A stretch of 64,000 nt of DNA from JANNOG01 sp031398915. GTDB lineage: Bacteria > Actinomycetota > Actinomycetes > Actinomycetales > JBBAYJ01. A program made the translations under genes and the position numbers. The first letter of the stretch is position 1. Every line of letters begins with the position of its first letter. Below are positions 35,281-44,536 of the stretch, one piece after another. The DNA lies in contig JANNOG010000076.1 of assembly GCA_031398915.1 (NCBI GenBank), forward strand, positions 25,229 through 89,228, in the 5' to 3' direction. The notes under the pieces are model-generated. The model was not told the origin of the DNA and searched no databases. It saw only the letters and a program-made list of their open reading frames with translations.

Positions 35281-35907
35281 GTGGCTGGTGATGCTCGTCC
35301 CGGGCCCACATCGGGCCCGGGACGGACACCCACCCGTACCCGGATCCTCGATGCGGCGGTGACCGCCTTCGCGGAGCAGGGCTACGAGGGGACCTCACTG
35401 GCCACCGTGGCCGACTCGATCGGACTCTCACAGCCGGGTCTGCTCCACCACTTCCCGAGCAAGCGGGCCCTGTTGCTCGCCGTCCTCCAGCAGCGCGACG
35501 ACGTGGACGGTGAGCGCGTCGGACTGTCGTCGCAGCAGAGTGGACTCGCGGCGCTGGACGGCCTCGTCGAACTGATGGCGTACAACGCCGCCCAACGCGG
35601 CATCGTGCAGAGCTTCAGCGTGCTCACCGGAGAATCCGCCGCCGAGCAGCACCCGGGCCACGAGCACTTCACCAGGCGGTACGAACGGATCAGGGCCGAA
35701 CTGGCCGGGGCCCTCGATCGAGGCGTCGCCACCGGCGAGATCAGGGCCGACGTGGACTGCCGGGCCATCGCCGTCGAGGTCTTCGCCATGATGGACGGGC
35801 TGCAGCTGCAGTGGTTGCACGACCCGGCCACCGTCGACATGGTGTCGACCTTCCGGTCCTACGTCGATCGCCTCAAGCACGATCTCGCCACTGCGGCAGC
35901 CGGGTAG
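35281..35907 (+). CDS. TetR-family regulator, copy 1 of a paralogous pair
   Basis: A 208-residue TetR regulator. The DNA-binding helix-turn-helix reads TSLATVADSIGLSQPGLLHHFPSKRALL. The C-terminal half is the TetR_C ligand domain (VVLTGE-like FSVLTGESAAEQHPG, then EVFAMMDGLQLQWLHD). It is very similar along its length to the TetR protein encoded at 41.9 kb, and the two flank the sugar importer/GH3 operon. The likely ligand is a glucan oligosaccharide or sugar and the likely targets are the GTAAC/CTACC-type sites. It starts at a GTG 45 bases after the GH64-like gene and is probably cotranscribed with it. Confidence 0.9.
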   Translation: MAGDARPGPTSGPGRTPTRTRILDAAVTAFAEQGYEGTSLATVADSIGLSQPGLLHHFPSKRALLLAVLQQRDDVDGERVGLSSQQSGLAALDGLVELMAYNAAQRGIVQSFSVLTGESAAEQHPGHEHFTRRYERIRAELAGALDRGVATGEIRADVDCRAIAVEVFAMMDGLQLQWLHDPATVDMVSTFRSYVDRLKHDLATAAAG

Positions 35908-35917
35908 CCCGAGCCCC

Positions 35918-38395
35918 TCAGGCGACGACGACTCGACAGTGGGCCCGCAGGTCCACCACGGACCGGCCGACGTGGAAGCCGAACGCGCCCACCTCGGTGC
36001 GCCACCCCTCGTCCCAGTGCTGCATGGCCCGGGCGGGCACCGTCACGGTCACCTCGACCTGCTCCCCCGGCGCGGCCTCGACCCGGGCGAAGCCGCCGAG
36101 CCAGCGCTGTGGCCGCTCGTGCGCAGAGTCCGGCCGCGAGACGTAGACCTGGACGACGTCGGCGCCGGTGCGCCGACCGGTGTTGCGCACCCCGACCCGG
36201 AGTGTCACGGGCTCACCGGGACGCACCGCGTCGGGTGCCTCAGCCCGGACGTACTCCCAGTCGGTGTACCCCAGGCCGTGGCCGAACCATGCCGCGGGGG
36301 CCACACCACTGCGCAACCACGCCCGGTAACCGACGTGCAGGCCCTCCGCGTAGTCGAGGACGCCGTCGACCGGGCGGACGTCGAGCACCGGGGCGTCGGC
36401 CTGGCGTATCGCCCACGTGGTGGGCATCCGCCCGCCGGGCTCGCACACTCCGGTGAGCACGTCGGCCAGCGCGCCACCGCCCTCCTGGCCGGCGAACCAC
36501 GTCAGCAGCACGGCCGGAGCCTCCGCCAGCCACGGCAGCTCGACCGGACCTCCCGAGTTGACCACGACGACCGTTCGCGGGTTGGCTGCGAGCACCGCCC
36601 GCACCAGGTCGTCCTGTCCCTCGGGCAATCGCAGGCTGGCCCGGTCGAACCCCTCGCTCTCGTCCTGTGGGGTGGTGCCCACGACGACGACGGCCACGTC
36701 GGCGGCACGCGCTGCAGCAACGGCGTCGGCCAGCTCGGCGCCGGCGTCGCGACGCGGACGCGCCACCACGAGGCTGGTGCTCACTCCGAACATGGCGGTC
36801 CCCACCCGGTGACGGGTGACCACCTCGACGGCCCGACCCGCGACGAGGTCCACGTCGATACCCACTGTCGGGGGTGCCAGGTTGACGGTGGCGATGTCGT
36901 CGCTGTCCGGCGTGATGTCACCCTCGAAGGCGGCCCGGCCGTCGACGAGCAGGGAATGCCACCCGGTGCCGCCCAGCCCGATCCACCACCGACCGGTGAC
37001 GTCGACCTGCAACCGGGCCACCACCTCGACGACGGCGGTCGCCGGTGGCAGCTCCTCGCGGGTCCACACCAGCCGGCCGGTCAACCGCCGGTCCGAACCC
37101 AGCTCGACGCCGGAGTCGTCCAGGTAGCGGGACCGTAGCCCCGCCTCCCCCGTCACCGGGTCGGTGACGTCGCCACGCCTGACCGGTTCGGGCGTCCGCC
37201 GGCCCGGCGCGGCGCCGACGTGGCGCACCGTCGCGGACCCGAGTGCTGCCACCAGCCCCTCCAGGGGCGTGACGACCCGGGCCGCGAACACCTCCGCGCT
37301 GCCGCCGCCCTGCTCGCGCGGTACGGCGGCGTTGGGGCCGAGGACTGCGACCGAGCTGACCGACTCCGCCAACGGCAACAGGCCGCCGACGTTGCGCAGC
37401 AGGACCGTGCCTGCTGCGGCCACCCGACGAAGTAGGGCGCGCGCCTCGTGCTCGGGCACGGCGGCCGGTACCTGGGCTGCCGGCCCGTCCGCCAGGGCGC
37501 CCACCCGCCAGGCGAGGCGGAGCAGGCGACGCACCTTGTCGGCCACTGCGGCCGGCGGCACCAGACCGGCCTCGACCGCCGCGAGCAGCGCCGCACCCCA
37601 GGCACCCTCGGGGCCGGGCATCGCCAAGTCCTGCGCGGCCCGACCGGAGGCCTCGGTGGTGCGGACCGCCGTCCAGTCCGAGACCACCACCCCATCGAAG
37701 CCCCACTCCCGCTTGAGCGGGTCGTGCAACAGCGGACTCGCGCTCATCGTCGTGCCGTTGACCCCGTTGTACGCCGACATCACCAGCCACGCGCCGCCGT
37801 CGGTCACGACACGTTCGAACGGCGCCAGGTACAACTCGCGCAGGGTGCGTTCGTCGACGCGGGCGTCGAGGGTGAAGCGTTCGGTCTCGGAATCGTTCGC
37901 CACGTAGTGCTTGGGGCTCGCGGCCACCCCTGCGGACTGCAGCCCGCTCACCATGGCGACACCGATCTCGCCGACCAGATGAGGATCCTCGGAATAGCAC
38001 TCGAAGTGCCGGCCGCCCAGCGGTGAGCGGTGGAGGTTCAGGGTGGGGGCGAGCAGGACGTCGACTCCTTTGCGTCGACACTCGGCGGCCAGCAGCACCC
38101 CGACCTCCCGGACCAGCTCGGGGTCCCAGGTCGCAGCGAGCGCGGTCGGTGACGGGGTGACCAGCGCGGTGTCCCGCTCGTCCCAGCTCTGACCACGCAC
38201 GCCCACCGGACCGTCGGAGGTGACCATGGCGCGCAGCCCGACGACGGACTCGGCGTGCGTCGTCCACATCGTGGCGCCGCTCACCAGGCGGATCCGGGCG
38301 GGCAGGTCCAGGGTGTCCAGCAGCCGGTCCAGCAGCGCCTCGTCGGGCTCGGCAACTCCGGCGAGCCGGCGCCCGGCAGGCACCACGGCCGTCAC
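35918..38395 (-). CDS. intracellular GH3 beta-glucosidase with PA14-like insert
   Basis: An 825-residue GH3 enzyme without a signal peptide, so cytoplasmic. The N-terminal barrel has SGATMWTTH, LLAPTLNLHRSPLGGRHFE, SPKHYVANDSE and the nucleophile Asp240 in GVVVSDWTAV. The (alpha/beta)6 domain is interrupted around residues 435-530 by a PA14-like beta sandwich (VVARLQVDVTGRWWIGLGG). A C-terminal Fn3-like domain (VTLRVGVRNTGRRTGADVV) follows. This architecture is typical of beta-glucosidases that split imported oligosaccharides. It is the last gene of the importer operon, and its GTG overlaps the stop of the second permease gene (GTGA). Confidence 0.92.
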   Translation of the reverse strand: MTAVVPAGRRLAGVAEPDEALLDRLLDTLDLPARIRLVSGATMWTTHAESVVGLRAMVTSDGPVGVRGQSWDERDTALVTPSPTALAATWDPELVREVGVLLAAECRRKGVDVLLAPTLNLHRSPLGGRHFECYSEDPHLVGEIGVAMVSGLQSAGVAASPKHYVANDSETERFTLDARVDERTLRELYLAPFERVVTDGGAWLVMSAYNGVNGTTMSASPLLHDPLKREWGFDGVVVSDWTAVRTTEASGRAAQDLAMPGPEGAWGAALLAAVEAGLVPPAAVADKVRRLLRLAWRVGALADGPAAQVPAAVPEHEARALLRRVAAAGTVLLRNVGGLLPLAESVSSVAVLGPNAAVPREQGGGSAEVFAARVVTPLEGLVAALGSATVRHVGAAPGRRTPEPVRRGDVTDPVTGEAGLRSRYLDDSGVELGSDRRLTGRLVWTREELPPATAVVEVVARLQVDVTGRWWIGLGGTGWHSLLVDGRAAFEGDITPDSDDIATVNLAPPTVGIDVDLVAGRAVEVVTRHRVGTAMFGVSTSLVVARPRRDAGAELADAVAAARAADVAVVVVGTTPQDESEGFDRASLRLPEGQDDLVRAVLAANPRTVVVVNSGGPVELPWLAEAPAVLLTWFAGQEGGGALADVLTGVCEPGGRMPTTWAIRQADAPVLDVRPVDGVLDYAEGLHVGYRAWLRSGVAPAAWFGHGLGYTDWEYVRAEAPDAVRPGEPVTLRVGVRNTGRRTGADVVQVYVSRPDSAHERPQRWLGGFARVEAAPGEQVEVTVTVPARAMQHWDEGWRTEVGAFGFHVGRSVVDLRAHCRVVVA

Positions 38396-39231
38396 TTGAC
38401 CGCACCCGACGACAGGCCCGCCACGAGATAGCGCTGCAGGAACAGGAACCCCACGAGTACCGGGATCGACACCACCACAGAGGCAGCCATCAACTGGTTC
38501 CACAGCACCGAGGACTGCGAGGCGTACGCCTGCAACCCCACCGCCAGCGTCCGGGTACCGCGGTCGGTCAGGACGGACGCGAACAGCACCTCTCCCCACG
38601 CCGTGACGAAGGCGAACACCCCGACCGCCACGATCCCGGGGCGCGCCACCGGCAGCACGACCCGAAACAGCGCCCCGATCGGACCGTTGCCGTCGATGAG
38701 GGCTGCCTCTTCCAGTTCGCGCGGCAGGGCGGCGAAGTACCCGACGAGCATCCAGATCGAGAAGGGCAATGCGAACGTCAGGTACGTGACGATCAGCCCG
38801 GTGTACGTACCGGTCAGCTGGAGGCCGAGGCGGGTCTGGATCTGGACGAAGACGAGGAACAAGGGGAGCAGGAAAAGGATCCCCGGAAACATCTGGGTAC
38901 TCAGCACGAGCATGCTGAACGCCCGGCTACCGCGAAACGGCAGTCGAGCGACGGCGTAGGCCGCGAAGGTGGCGACGACCAGTGACAGCACGGTCGCCAC
39001 GACGGATACCAACAGACTGTTTGCCAGGTAGCGGGCCAGCGGGATGGTGGACCACATCTCGCTGTACGCGCTCAGCGTCACCCGCGTCGGGATCCACGAG
39101 AACTCCCCCCGCACGTCCACGAGTGGTTTCACCGACGAGGACAGGATGATGTAGAGCGGTATGGCCGTGAGCAGCGTGATGAATGTCAGGCCGACGACAC
39201 GGAAAACCTTGAATCCGGTGGTTTCACGCAC
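38392..39231 (-). CDS. carbohydrate ABC importer permease (MalG type)
   Basis: A 279-residue inner-membrane permease with six probable spans. The EAA-loop signature reads ELEEAALIDGNGPIGALFRVVLP, which docks to the ATPase. It belongs to the CUT1 family that imports oligosaccharides. It pairs with the permease and lipoprotein encoded upstream in the same operon. No MalK/MsiK-type ATPase is encoded here, as is common in actinobacteria where one shared ATPase serves many importers. The start overlaps the upstream permease by 8 bases and the stop overlaps the GH3 start. Confidence 0.92.
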   Translation of the reverse strand: MRETTGFKVFRVVGLTFITLLTAIPLYIILSSSVKPLVDVRGEFSWIPTRVTLSAYSEMWSTIPLARYLANSLLVSVVATVLSLVVATFAAYAVARLPFRGSRAFSMLVLSTQMFPGILFLLPLFLVFVQIQTRLGLQLTGTYTGLIVTYLTFALPFSIWMLVGYFAALPRELEEAALIDGNGPIGALFRVVLPVARPGIVAVGVFAFVTAWGEVLFASVLTDRGTRTLAVGLQAYASQSSVLWNQLMAASVVVSIPVLVGFLFLQRYLVAGLSSGAVK

Positions 39232-40336
39232 GGGAATCCTCCCCCCTGTTCAGGAACAGCCGGACGTACACCAGTGACGCAGCCAGCAGCGCCAACAGCA
39301 GCAGCACACTCATCGCGGCACCGAGGCCGAAATTGAAGTTCACGAACGAGTTCGAGTAGATGAGATTGGACAGCAGCAGAGCCTGCTCGGGCGGTTGGGC
39401 GCCGAAGAGGATGTAGGGCACGGTGAACTCGTTGAACGTCCATAACCCCATGACGAGGATCACCACGCTGTTCGTCGGCCGGATGAGCGGCAGCGTTATT
39501 GTGCGGAACTGGCGCCACATCGTCGCGCCGTCCAGCGCAGCCGCTTCGTACACGTCGTCCGGCACGCTCTGCAGTGCAGCGAGCAGCATCAGAAAGGCGA
39601 ACGGCCACAGTCGCCAGGTCCCGACCACGACGATCACGACGAAAGAATTGTCACCGAGCAGCCAGAAGGGGTTGCTGTCCAGCACCCCCAGGTTCTCGAC
39701 GAGAACGTGATTGAGTGCGCCCTCCTGCTGGTTGAAGATGAACGACCAGCCGATCGTCGTCACGAAGGCCGGCAGCGCGAAGGGGACCAGGAAGAACGTC
39801 CGAAAGAATGCGCGTCCATGGAACGACCGGTTGAGCAGGACGGCGGCGAGCATGCCGATCGCCCATGCCAGGGATACGACGATGACGGTGTAGACCGATG
39901 TGCGCAGCAGGCTGGAGAAGAAGTCCTGGCCGATCGCGCTGCTCGGATTGAGGCCGTTGCGGTAGTTGTCGAAACCGATGAAGGGCGCCTCGGTCCAGCG
40001 CCGCAGCGTGAGCTGGGTCAGCGAGACGAAGCTGATCCAGACGCCGAGGATCATCGGCACGATGTGGACGACCAACTCCAACACCAGGGCCGGGGCGATC
40101 AAGAGGTAAGGCAGCAGCCCGGTCGAGCGGGGGCCCCTCAGCCGGCGACCTCGCCTGCCGGGTGGAACGACCTGCGAGGGCACTATTCCCGCCCGAGATT
40201 CACTACCTCCCGGGGACTCGCTACCCGCCGGGGACTCGCTACCCGCCCGAGACTCGTTACCCGCTGAGGCCTCGATGGCCCCGCTGGTCACAGGTCCGGG
40301 GTCGACCGGCGGTGGTGACGACGTCGTGATGGCCAT
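39224..40336 (-). CDS. carbohydrate ABC importer permease (MalF type) with repetitive N-terminus
   Basis: A 370-residue CUT1 permease. After about 75 polar residues comes the first span (LLPYLLIAPALVLELVVHIV) and five more. The EAA loop reads DDVYEAAALDGATMWRQFRTI. The N-terminal tail contains a degenerate Gly-Ser-Glu-Ser-Pro-Ala repeat encoded by an 18-base DNA repeat and is not part of the transporter core; the physiological start may lie after it. Partner of the MalG-type permease and the solute-binding lipoprotein. Probable substrate: beta-glucan oligosaccharide, inferred from the surrounding hydrolases. Confidence 0.9.
   Translation of the reverse strand: MAITTSSPPPVDPGPVTSGAIEASAGNESRAGSESPAGSESPGGSESRAGIVPSQVVPPGRRGRRLRGPRSTGLLPYLLIAPALVLELVVHIVPMILGVWISFVSLTQLTLRRWTEAPFIGFDNYRNGLNPSSAIGQDFFSSLLRTSVYTVIVVSLAWAIGMLAAVLLNRSFHGRAFFRTFFLVPFALPAFVTTIGWSFIFNQQEGALNHVLVENLGVLDSNPFWLLGDNSFVVIVVVGTWRLWPFAFLMLLAALQSVPDDVYEAAALDGATMWRQFRTITLPLIRPTNSVVILVMGLWTFNEFTVPYILFGAQPPEQALLLSNLIYSNSFVNFNFGLGAAMSVLLLLALLAASLVYVRLFLNRGEDSRA
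40194..40265. repeat. 18-base tandem repeat in the permease N-terminus
   Basis: ggggactcgctacccgcc-type units occur with period 18 at 40194, 40212, 40230 and 40248. Copies two and three are identical, the others diverged. In frame, so length changes would not disrupt the gene. Confidence 0.85.
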
Positions 40337-40407
40337 GCAGTCCTCCTGGGGAGAGGCAGTGCCGCGCCCGGGGGTGCGAGCGCGGCACTGCCGATGTGGA
40401 GCGTGGG

Positions 40408-41745
40408 TCAGCCGGCCGCCTGCATCTGTTCGTTGGCGTTGGCCAGCGCGGACCGGACGTCGTCCTCGGTCACGGTCGCGCCGGTGGCCGCCTGGGCCAC
40501 GAGTTCCTTGACGGCACCGCCGACCAACGTCTCCATCTGACCCTCTTCGGGGACCTGAGGCATCGGCTCGGCGTGGTCGTTGAGGATGGTGGCGAAGGTC
40601 TCGGACACGTCGTCGTTGAACGTCGGGTCCTCGTAGGCCGCCGTGACGACCGGCAGCGTGGTGTAGGCGGCGTTGAGGATCACCTGCTCCTCGGTACTGG
40701 TGAGGAAGTTCACCAGCTGCAGCGCGTCCTCCTGCTGATCGCTGTCGGCGAACACGCTGATGTTGATCCCGGCGACCATGGTCTGGGTGGCCTGACCGCC
40801 CTCGGGCAGCGGGTCGAGTACCGGGACCTGGGAGACGCCGTAGTCGTCGAAGCCGAGGGCCGCCAGCGCGTTGCGCGAGCCCGACTGTTGGATCACCATC
40901 GCGACCTTGCCGGTGGCGAGGTCGTTGTCGGCCTCGGCGTCGCCGGTGTATTCGGCGCTACCCGGCAGCGTGACTCCGCTGCTCATCAGGTCCACCCAGC
41001 GGGTGACGGCCGAGACGGTGGCGTCGGAGTCGAACTGGGGCGTGCCGTCCTCGGCGAACAGCGAGGCGCCCTCCTGCCGGCCGAGGATGAAGGCGGCGTG
41101 TGAGTTGTTGGCCACCGATGCCCCGGTCATCGCGAAGCCGTACTGGTCGGTCTGGCCGTCACCGTCGGTGTCCTGGGTCAGTGCCGCGGCGGCGTCGGTG
41201 AACTGCTCCCAGGTCCAACCGTCGGTCGGCTCGGGCACACCGGCATCGGCGAACATCTGCTTGTTGTAGAACAGGCCGTAGGACTGACCGTAGAGCGGCA
41301 CCGCGGTGGGTGTCTGCCCTTCGGCCCCGGACGCGGCGAGTGCCGTGGCGACGAACTTGTCGTCACCGCCGATGACCTCCAGCGCGTCGCCCTCGAAGGG
41401 GACGAAACCACCGGTGGCCTGCAGCGACGCGGACCAGGTGTTACCGATGTTGAGGACGTCCGGGCCCTCGCCACTGCTGACGGCGGTGAGGATGCGGTTG
41501 TAGAGGGCGTCCCACGGCACGACCTCGAGTTCGACCTCGATACCGGTCTGCTCGGTGAACTTCGCCAGTTCGGGGGTGAGCACCGCCTCGTCGTCCTCGA
41601 TGGTGGGTGCCATGTTGGTCGCCCAGTACACGAGCGGCTCGCCGTTGGGCTCGGCGGAGTCCTGGGAGTCGTCGGAACCACAAGCGGCGAGTCCACCGCA
41701 GAGCACGACGGCTACCGCGATCGCGGCAGTGATGGGATGACGCAT
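40408..41745 (-). CDS. sugar-binding lipoprotein of the ABC importer
   Basis: A 445-residue extracellular solute-binding protein, family 1. The signal peptide ends in the lipobox LAACGSDD, so the mature protein would be lipid-anchored outside the membrane. Family signatures include VYWATNMAPT at the N-terminus, EQTGIEVELEVVPWDALYNR and PDVLNIGNTWSASL. It delivers oligosaccharide to the two permeases encoded next. The ATG at 41745 follows a perfect aggagg ribosome site and directly precedes the signal peptide; a longer frame upstream has no such features. The operon promoter probably lies at 41840-41880. Confidence 0.93.
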   Translation of the reverse strand: MRHPITAAIAVAVVLCGGLAACGSDDSQDSAEPNGEPLVYWATNMAPTIEDDEAVLTPELAKFTEQTGIEVELEVVPWDALYNRILTAVSSGEGPDVLNIGNTWSASLQATGGFVPFEGDALEVIGGDDKFVATALAASGAEGQTPTAVPLYGQSYGLFYNKQMFADAGVPEPTDGWTWEQFTDAAAALTQDTDGDGQTDQYGFAMTGASVANNSHAAFILGRQEGASLFAEDGTPQFDSDATVSAVTRWVDLMSSGVTLPGSAEYTGDAEADNDLATGKVAMVIQQSGSRNALAALGFDDYGVSQVPVLDPLPEGGQATQTMVAGINISVFADSDQQEDALQLVNFLTSTEEQVILNAAYTTLPVVTAAYEDPTFNDDVSETFATILNDHAEPMPQVPEEGQMETLVGGAVKELVAQAATGATVTEDDVRSALANANEQMQAAG

Positions 41746-41839
41746 GACGGGTCCTCCTCGACCTCGACCCGAGGACCAGCGGTGGCCCCGGGTGTACCCG
41801 GTCGCGTCCATGCGACCGATTGCTGCCATCGTGGCACTC

Positions 41840-41878
41840 CTACCTAATGTTCGGTAGATCTCGTTACACTACTGTTAC
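41840..41878 (-). promoter_or_regulatory. promoter/operator signature of the glucan locus, site 2
   Basis: Read on the minus strand, towards the importer operon: GTAAC-N6-GTAAC-N5-CTACC-N8-GGTAG. This is the layout of site 1 (26681-26718) with one extra base between the two blocks. It lies between the divergent importer operon and TetR gene, so it could control both. Confidence 0.6.
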
Positions 41879-41901
41879 ATGGGCGAAGCTACAGTCGCCC
41901 C

Positions 41902-42525
41902 GTGACGTCAACCACCATCCCGCCCGCTGCCGCCCGCCGGGCACTTCGTGAGGGCATGCGCGAGCGGATCTTGGACGCCGCCATCGGCGCCTTCGCAGAT
42001 CAGGGCTATGAGGGGACCTCACTCGCCCGCATCGCCGACAGCGTCGGACTGTCCCAGCCGGGGCTGCTGCACCACTTCCCGAGCAAGCGGGCCCTGCTGT
42101 TGGCGGAGCTCGAGCGACGCGACAGCGTGGACAGCGAACGGTTCGGGTTGCCCGGACGGGTCGACGGCCTCGCCGCCCTCGACGCGATGGTCGCCCTGAT
42201 GGCGCAGAACGCGAGGATGCCGGGAATTGTCCAGAGCTTTGCGGTACTGACCGGCGAGAGCGCGGCCGAGAGCCACCCGGGGCGGGCCTACTTCACCCAG
42301 CGCTACGCACGATTGCGGAGCGAGCTCGCCGACGCGCTCGCGGCCGGGGTCGCGCGGGGCGAGCTGCGGGCCGGAACCGACTGCCTCGCCGTCGCGACCG
42401 AGGTGTTCGCGGTCATGGACGGCCTCCAGGTGCAGTGGCTGCACGACCCCCGCTCGGTGGCGATGGTCGAGCTGTTCCGCACGTACGTGGCCCGCCTCGG
42501 CGCTGCCCTCGCGACCCCCACCTGA
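41902..42525 (+). CDS. TetR-family regulator, copy 2 of a paralogous pair
   Basis: A 207-residue TetR protein closely similar to the one at 35.3 kb. Shared stretches include ADQGYEGTSLARIADSVGLS in the DNA-binding domain (GYEGTSLA in both) and VMDGLQVQWLHDP in the ligand domain. It is divergent from the importer operon, with the GTAAC/CTACC-type site between them, a standard arrangement for a local repressor that also controls itself. It begins at a GTG 23 bases from that site. It ends 21 bases from the convergent beta-helix gene. Confidence 0.92.
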   Translation: MTSTTIPPAAARRALREGMRERILDAAIGAFADQGYEGTSLARIADSVGLSQPGLLHHFPSKRALLLAELERRDSVDSERFGLPGRVDGLAALDAMVALMAQNARMPGIVQSFAVLTGESAAESHPGRAYFTQRYARLRSELADALAAGVARGELRAGTDCLAVATEVFAVMDGLQVQWLHDPRSVAMVELFRTYVARLGAALATPT

Positions 42526-42546
42526 TCGGGGTCGCGAGGACGGCAC

Positions 42547-44499
42547 TCACGGGTAGTCGAGGACGTACGCCGGGGTCCCGGTGTTGGAGTTGTCGACCTG
42601 GCCGCCGACACCGTTGACCACGTGCTCGATCGTGCCCGCGCCCAGGTTGACGGTCATGATGTGACGGAGGCGGACGCCAGGCACCTGTGGCACCTCGAAA
42701 CCGTTCGCGGTACGGATGCCGGGATTGTTCTGGTTGAAGACGTACACCCCGGCTCCTGACAGGTCGTGCGTCCGGACGTGATCGGCGACCTTGTAGCCCG
42801 CCCAGCCGTCGACGCCGTCGTGCGACCACTCGTCCTGCGTCGGTGGGTCGTACGGCAGCTCGTTCTGGTAGAGGATCACCCTGCCGCGTTCGCCGTTCCA
42901 GATGGTGTTGTACTCCTGGAAGTGCTCCACGAACAGGCCCGTCGCGGTCACGTCGTCACCATTGACCACGACGCCGTTGCGACCGGTGTTGGTGAACCAT
43001 CGCTCGGTGTCGCCGGCGAAGCCCTCGACACCGTGGTCGGCGCGCCACACCCAGGTGTGGTCGATGAGGACGTCGTCGCTGTTGATCTCCAAGGCGAGGT
43101 CCGCCCTGCCGATGTGCGGCCCGCCGACGCGGAAGTAGACGTCGGACAGCGTCGTGGGGTTGGGCGACGTCGGCTGTGGGCGGTTGCCGCCCCGCTCGTC
43201 GCCGTGGCGGCCCTCGCGGCGCCCGACGCGAAGCAAGACGGGTGATTCCTCGGTGCCGGCATCGACGGTGACGCCCGCGATGACGACGCCCGGGACGTCG
43301 GCGACCGTCAGCGGGACGGCGCCGTCGACCGCCGTGAGCGTGGCGTGACCCAGGCCCAGCACCACGGTGTCCGCGCGGCGGACGGCGATGCTGCGGTCGA
43401 CGTCGTAGACGCCCGGGGTGAGCAGCAGGTGCTTGCCGCGGGCGAGCTGGCGGTTGATCTCGCGGACCGAGTCCGATGGTGTCGCGACGAAGAACCGGCT
43501 GATCGGAAGGGTGCGGCCGGCTGTCGTGGCCGCGTCCCACGTGACACCGGACGAGTCGGTCTGGGCGGCGGGTACGCGCACCTGATAGTCACCGTCGCCG
43601 TCGACGAACAGGTAGGGCTTCTCCCTGCTCAGCGGGGTGGTGGCGACCGTCGTGTACGGAGGCGTCGGGAATCCGCTCTCGTCCGGGGCTCCCTCGACGC
43701 CGGAGAACACCTGGTTCCACACCCCGTTCGACCACGTTCCGATGGTCGAGTCGCGGGTGAGCCACTGCTGCTGGGAGCCGTTGATCACGGTCGCGGCCCG
43801 ACTGTCGGCGATGAAGCCGCCGCTGGCGAACTGTGGGCCGGCCGTGCAGTAGTCCATCAGCGACAGGGTGCCGCCGGTGACGTCGACCCGGCGCATCGAG
43901 ACCGCCTGCGAGACCGCCCAGAAGTTGGCGCTGGACCGGCAGCCGTCCTGACCCGCGGCGTTGATGTCGAGTGTGAGGTTGGACAGAGTCCGCCAGAAGT
44001 TGTTCAGCGCCAGGCAGTTGGTGGTGCCACCGTCGCCGAGGCAGCGGTTGTAGACCTCGATCTTGCCGTTGATGGTGACGTCCGACGGCGACTCCCCCAG
44101 GCCGGCCACCTCGGTGTAGTACCCGACCTTGATCTGCAGCGGCTCGGTCTCGGTTCCGTACACGCCGGGCAGGAACAGCAGCGCGTGACGTCCGCTGCCC
44201 ATCTCGCTGTCGATCTGTCGCGCGTTCACCGCGTCGGTGGCCGCCTGGATGTCCGCCACGGGCATGCTCGGATCGAAGATCGTGACGTTGGGGCCGAAGC
44301 CTGCGGGTGCACCACCTCCAGCACCCGGCCGGGCGCCCGCTGCACTGGCGCCGACCACCGGCCCGACCATGAGGCTCACGCCGACCGCCAGTGCGAGTGC
44401 AGCCCCGCCTGCGCGGCGTCCCGGTCGGTGCCAGCGCTGTCGGTGGTCGCCCGATCGATGGTCCCGGCCGGACAGTCCTGGGAGCTGCAGTTCAGTCAT
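42547..44499 (-). CDS. secreted right-handed beta-helix protein without discoidin domains
   Basis: A 650-residue secreted protein. The N-terminus has a twin-arginine-like patch (RRAGGAALALAVGVSLMVG) followed by a cleavage region GASAAGARPG. The rest is the same beta-helix family as the C-terminal half of the protein at 26.8 kb, with FGPNVTIFDPSMPVADIQAA, FWAVSQAVSMRRVDVTGG, SQQQWLTRDSTIGTW, EKPYLFVDGDGD and VNGDDVTATGLFVEHFQEYN. The two differ in having or lacking discoidin domains, so one may bind insoluble polymer and the other act on soluble substrate. Activity is not established. ATG start with gaggag upstream; an operator-like 12-mer lies 38 bases before it. Confidence 0.83.
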   Translation of the reverse strand: MTELQLPGLSGRDHRSGDHRQRWHRPGRRAGGAALALAVGVSLMVGPVVGASAAGARPGAGGGAPAGFGPNVTIFDPSMPVADIQAATDAVNARQIDSEMGSGRHALLFLPGVYGTETEPLQIKVGYYTEVAGLGESPSDVTINGKIEVYNRCLGDGGTTNCLALNNFWRTLSNLTLDINAAGQDGCRSSANFWAVSQAVSMRRVDVTGGTLSLMDYCTAGPQFASGGFIADSRAATVINGSQQQWLTRDSTIGTWSNGVWNQVFSGVEGAPDESGFPTPPYTTVATTPLSREKPYLFVDGDGDYQVRVPAAQTDSSGVTWDAATTAGRTLPISRFFVATPSDSVREINRQLARGKHLLLTPGVYDVDRSIAVRRADTVVLGLGHATLTAVDGAVPLTVADVPGVVIAGVTVDAGTEESPVLLRVGRREGRHGDERGGNRPQPTSPNPTTLSDVYFRVGGPHIGRADLALEINSDDVLIDHTWVWRADHGVEGFAGDTERWFTNTGRNGVVVNGDDVTATGLFVEHFQEYNTIWNGERGRVILYQNELPYDPPTQDEWSHDGVDGWAGYKVADHVRTHDLSGAGVYVFNQNNPGIRTANGFEVPQVPGVRLRHIMTVNLGAGTIEHVVNGVGGQVDNSNTGTPAYVLDYP

Positions 44500-44536
44500 G
44501 GTGGCTGACCCTCCTCGTTGAGGTATGCCTGACGTG

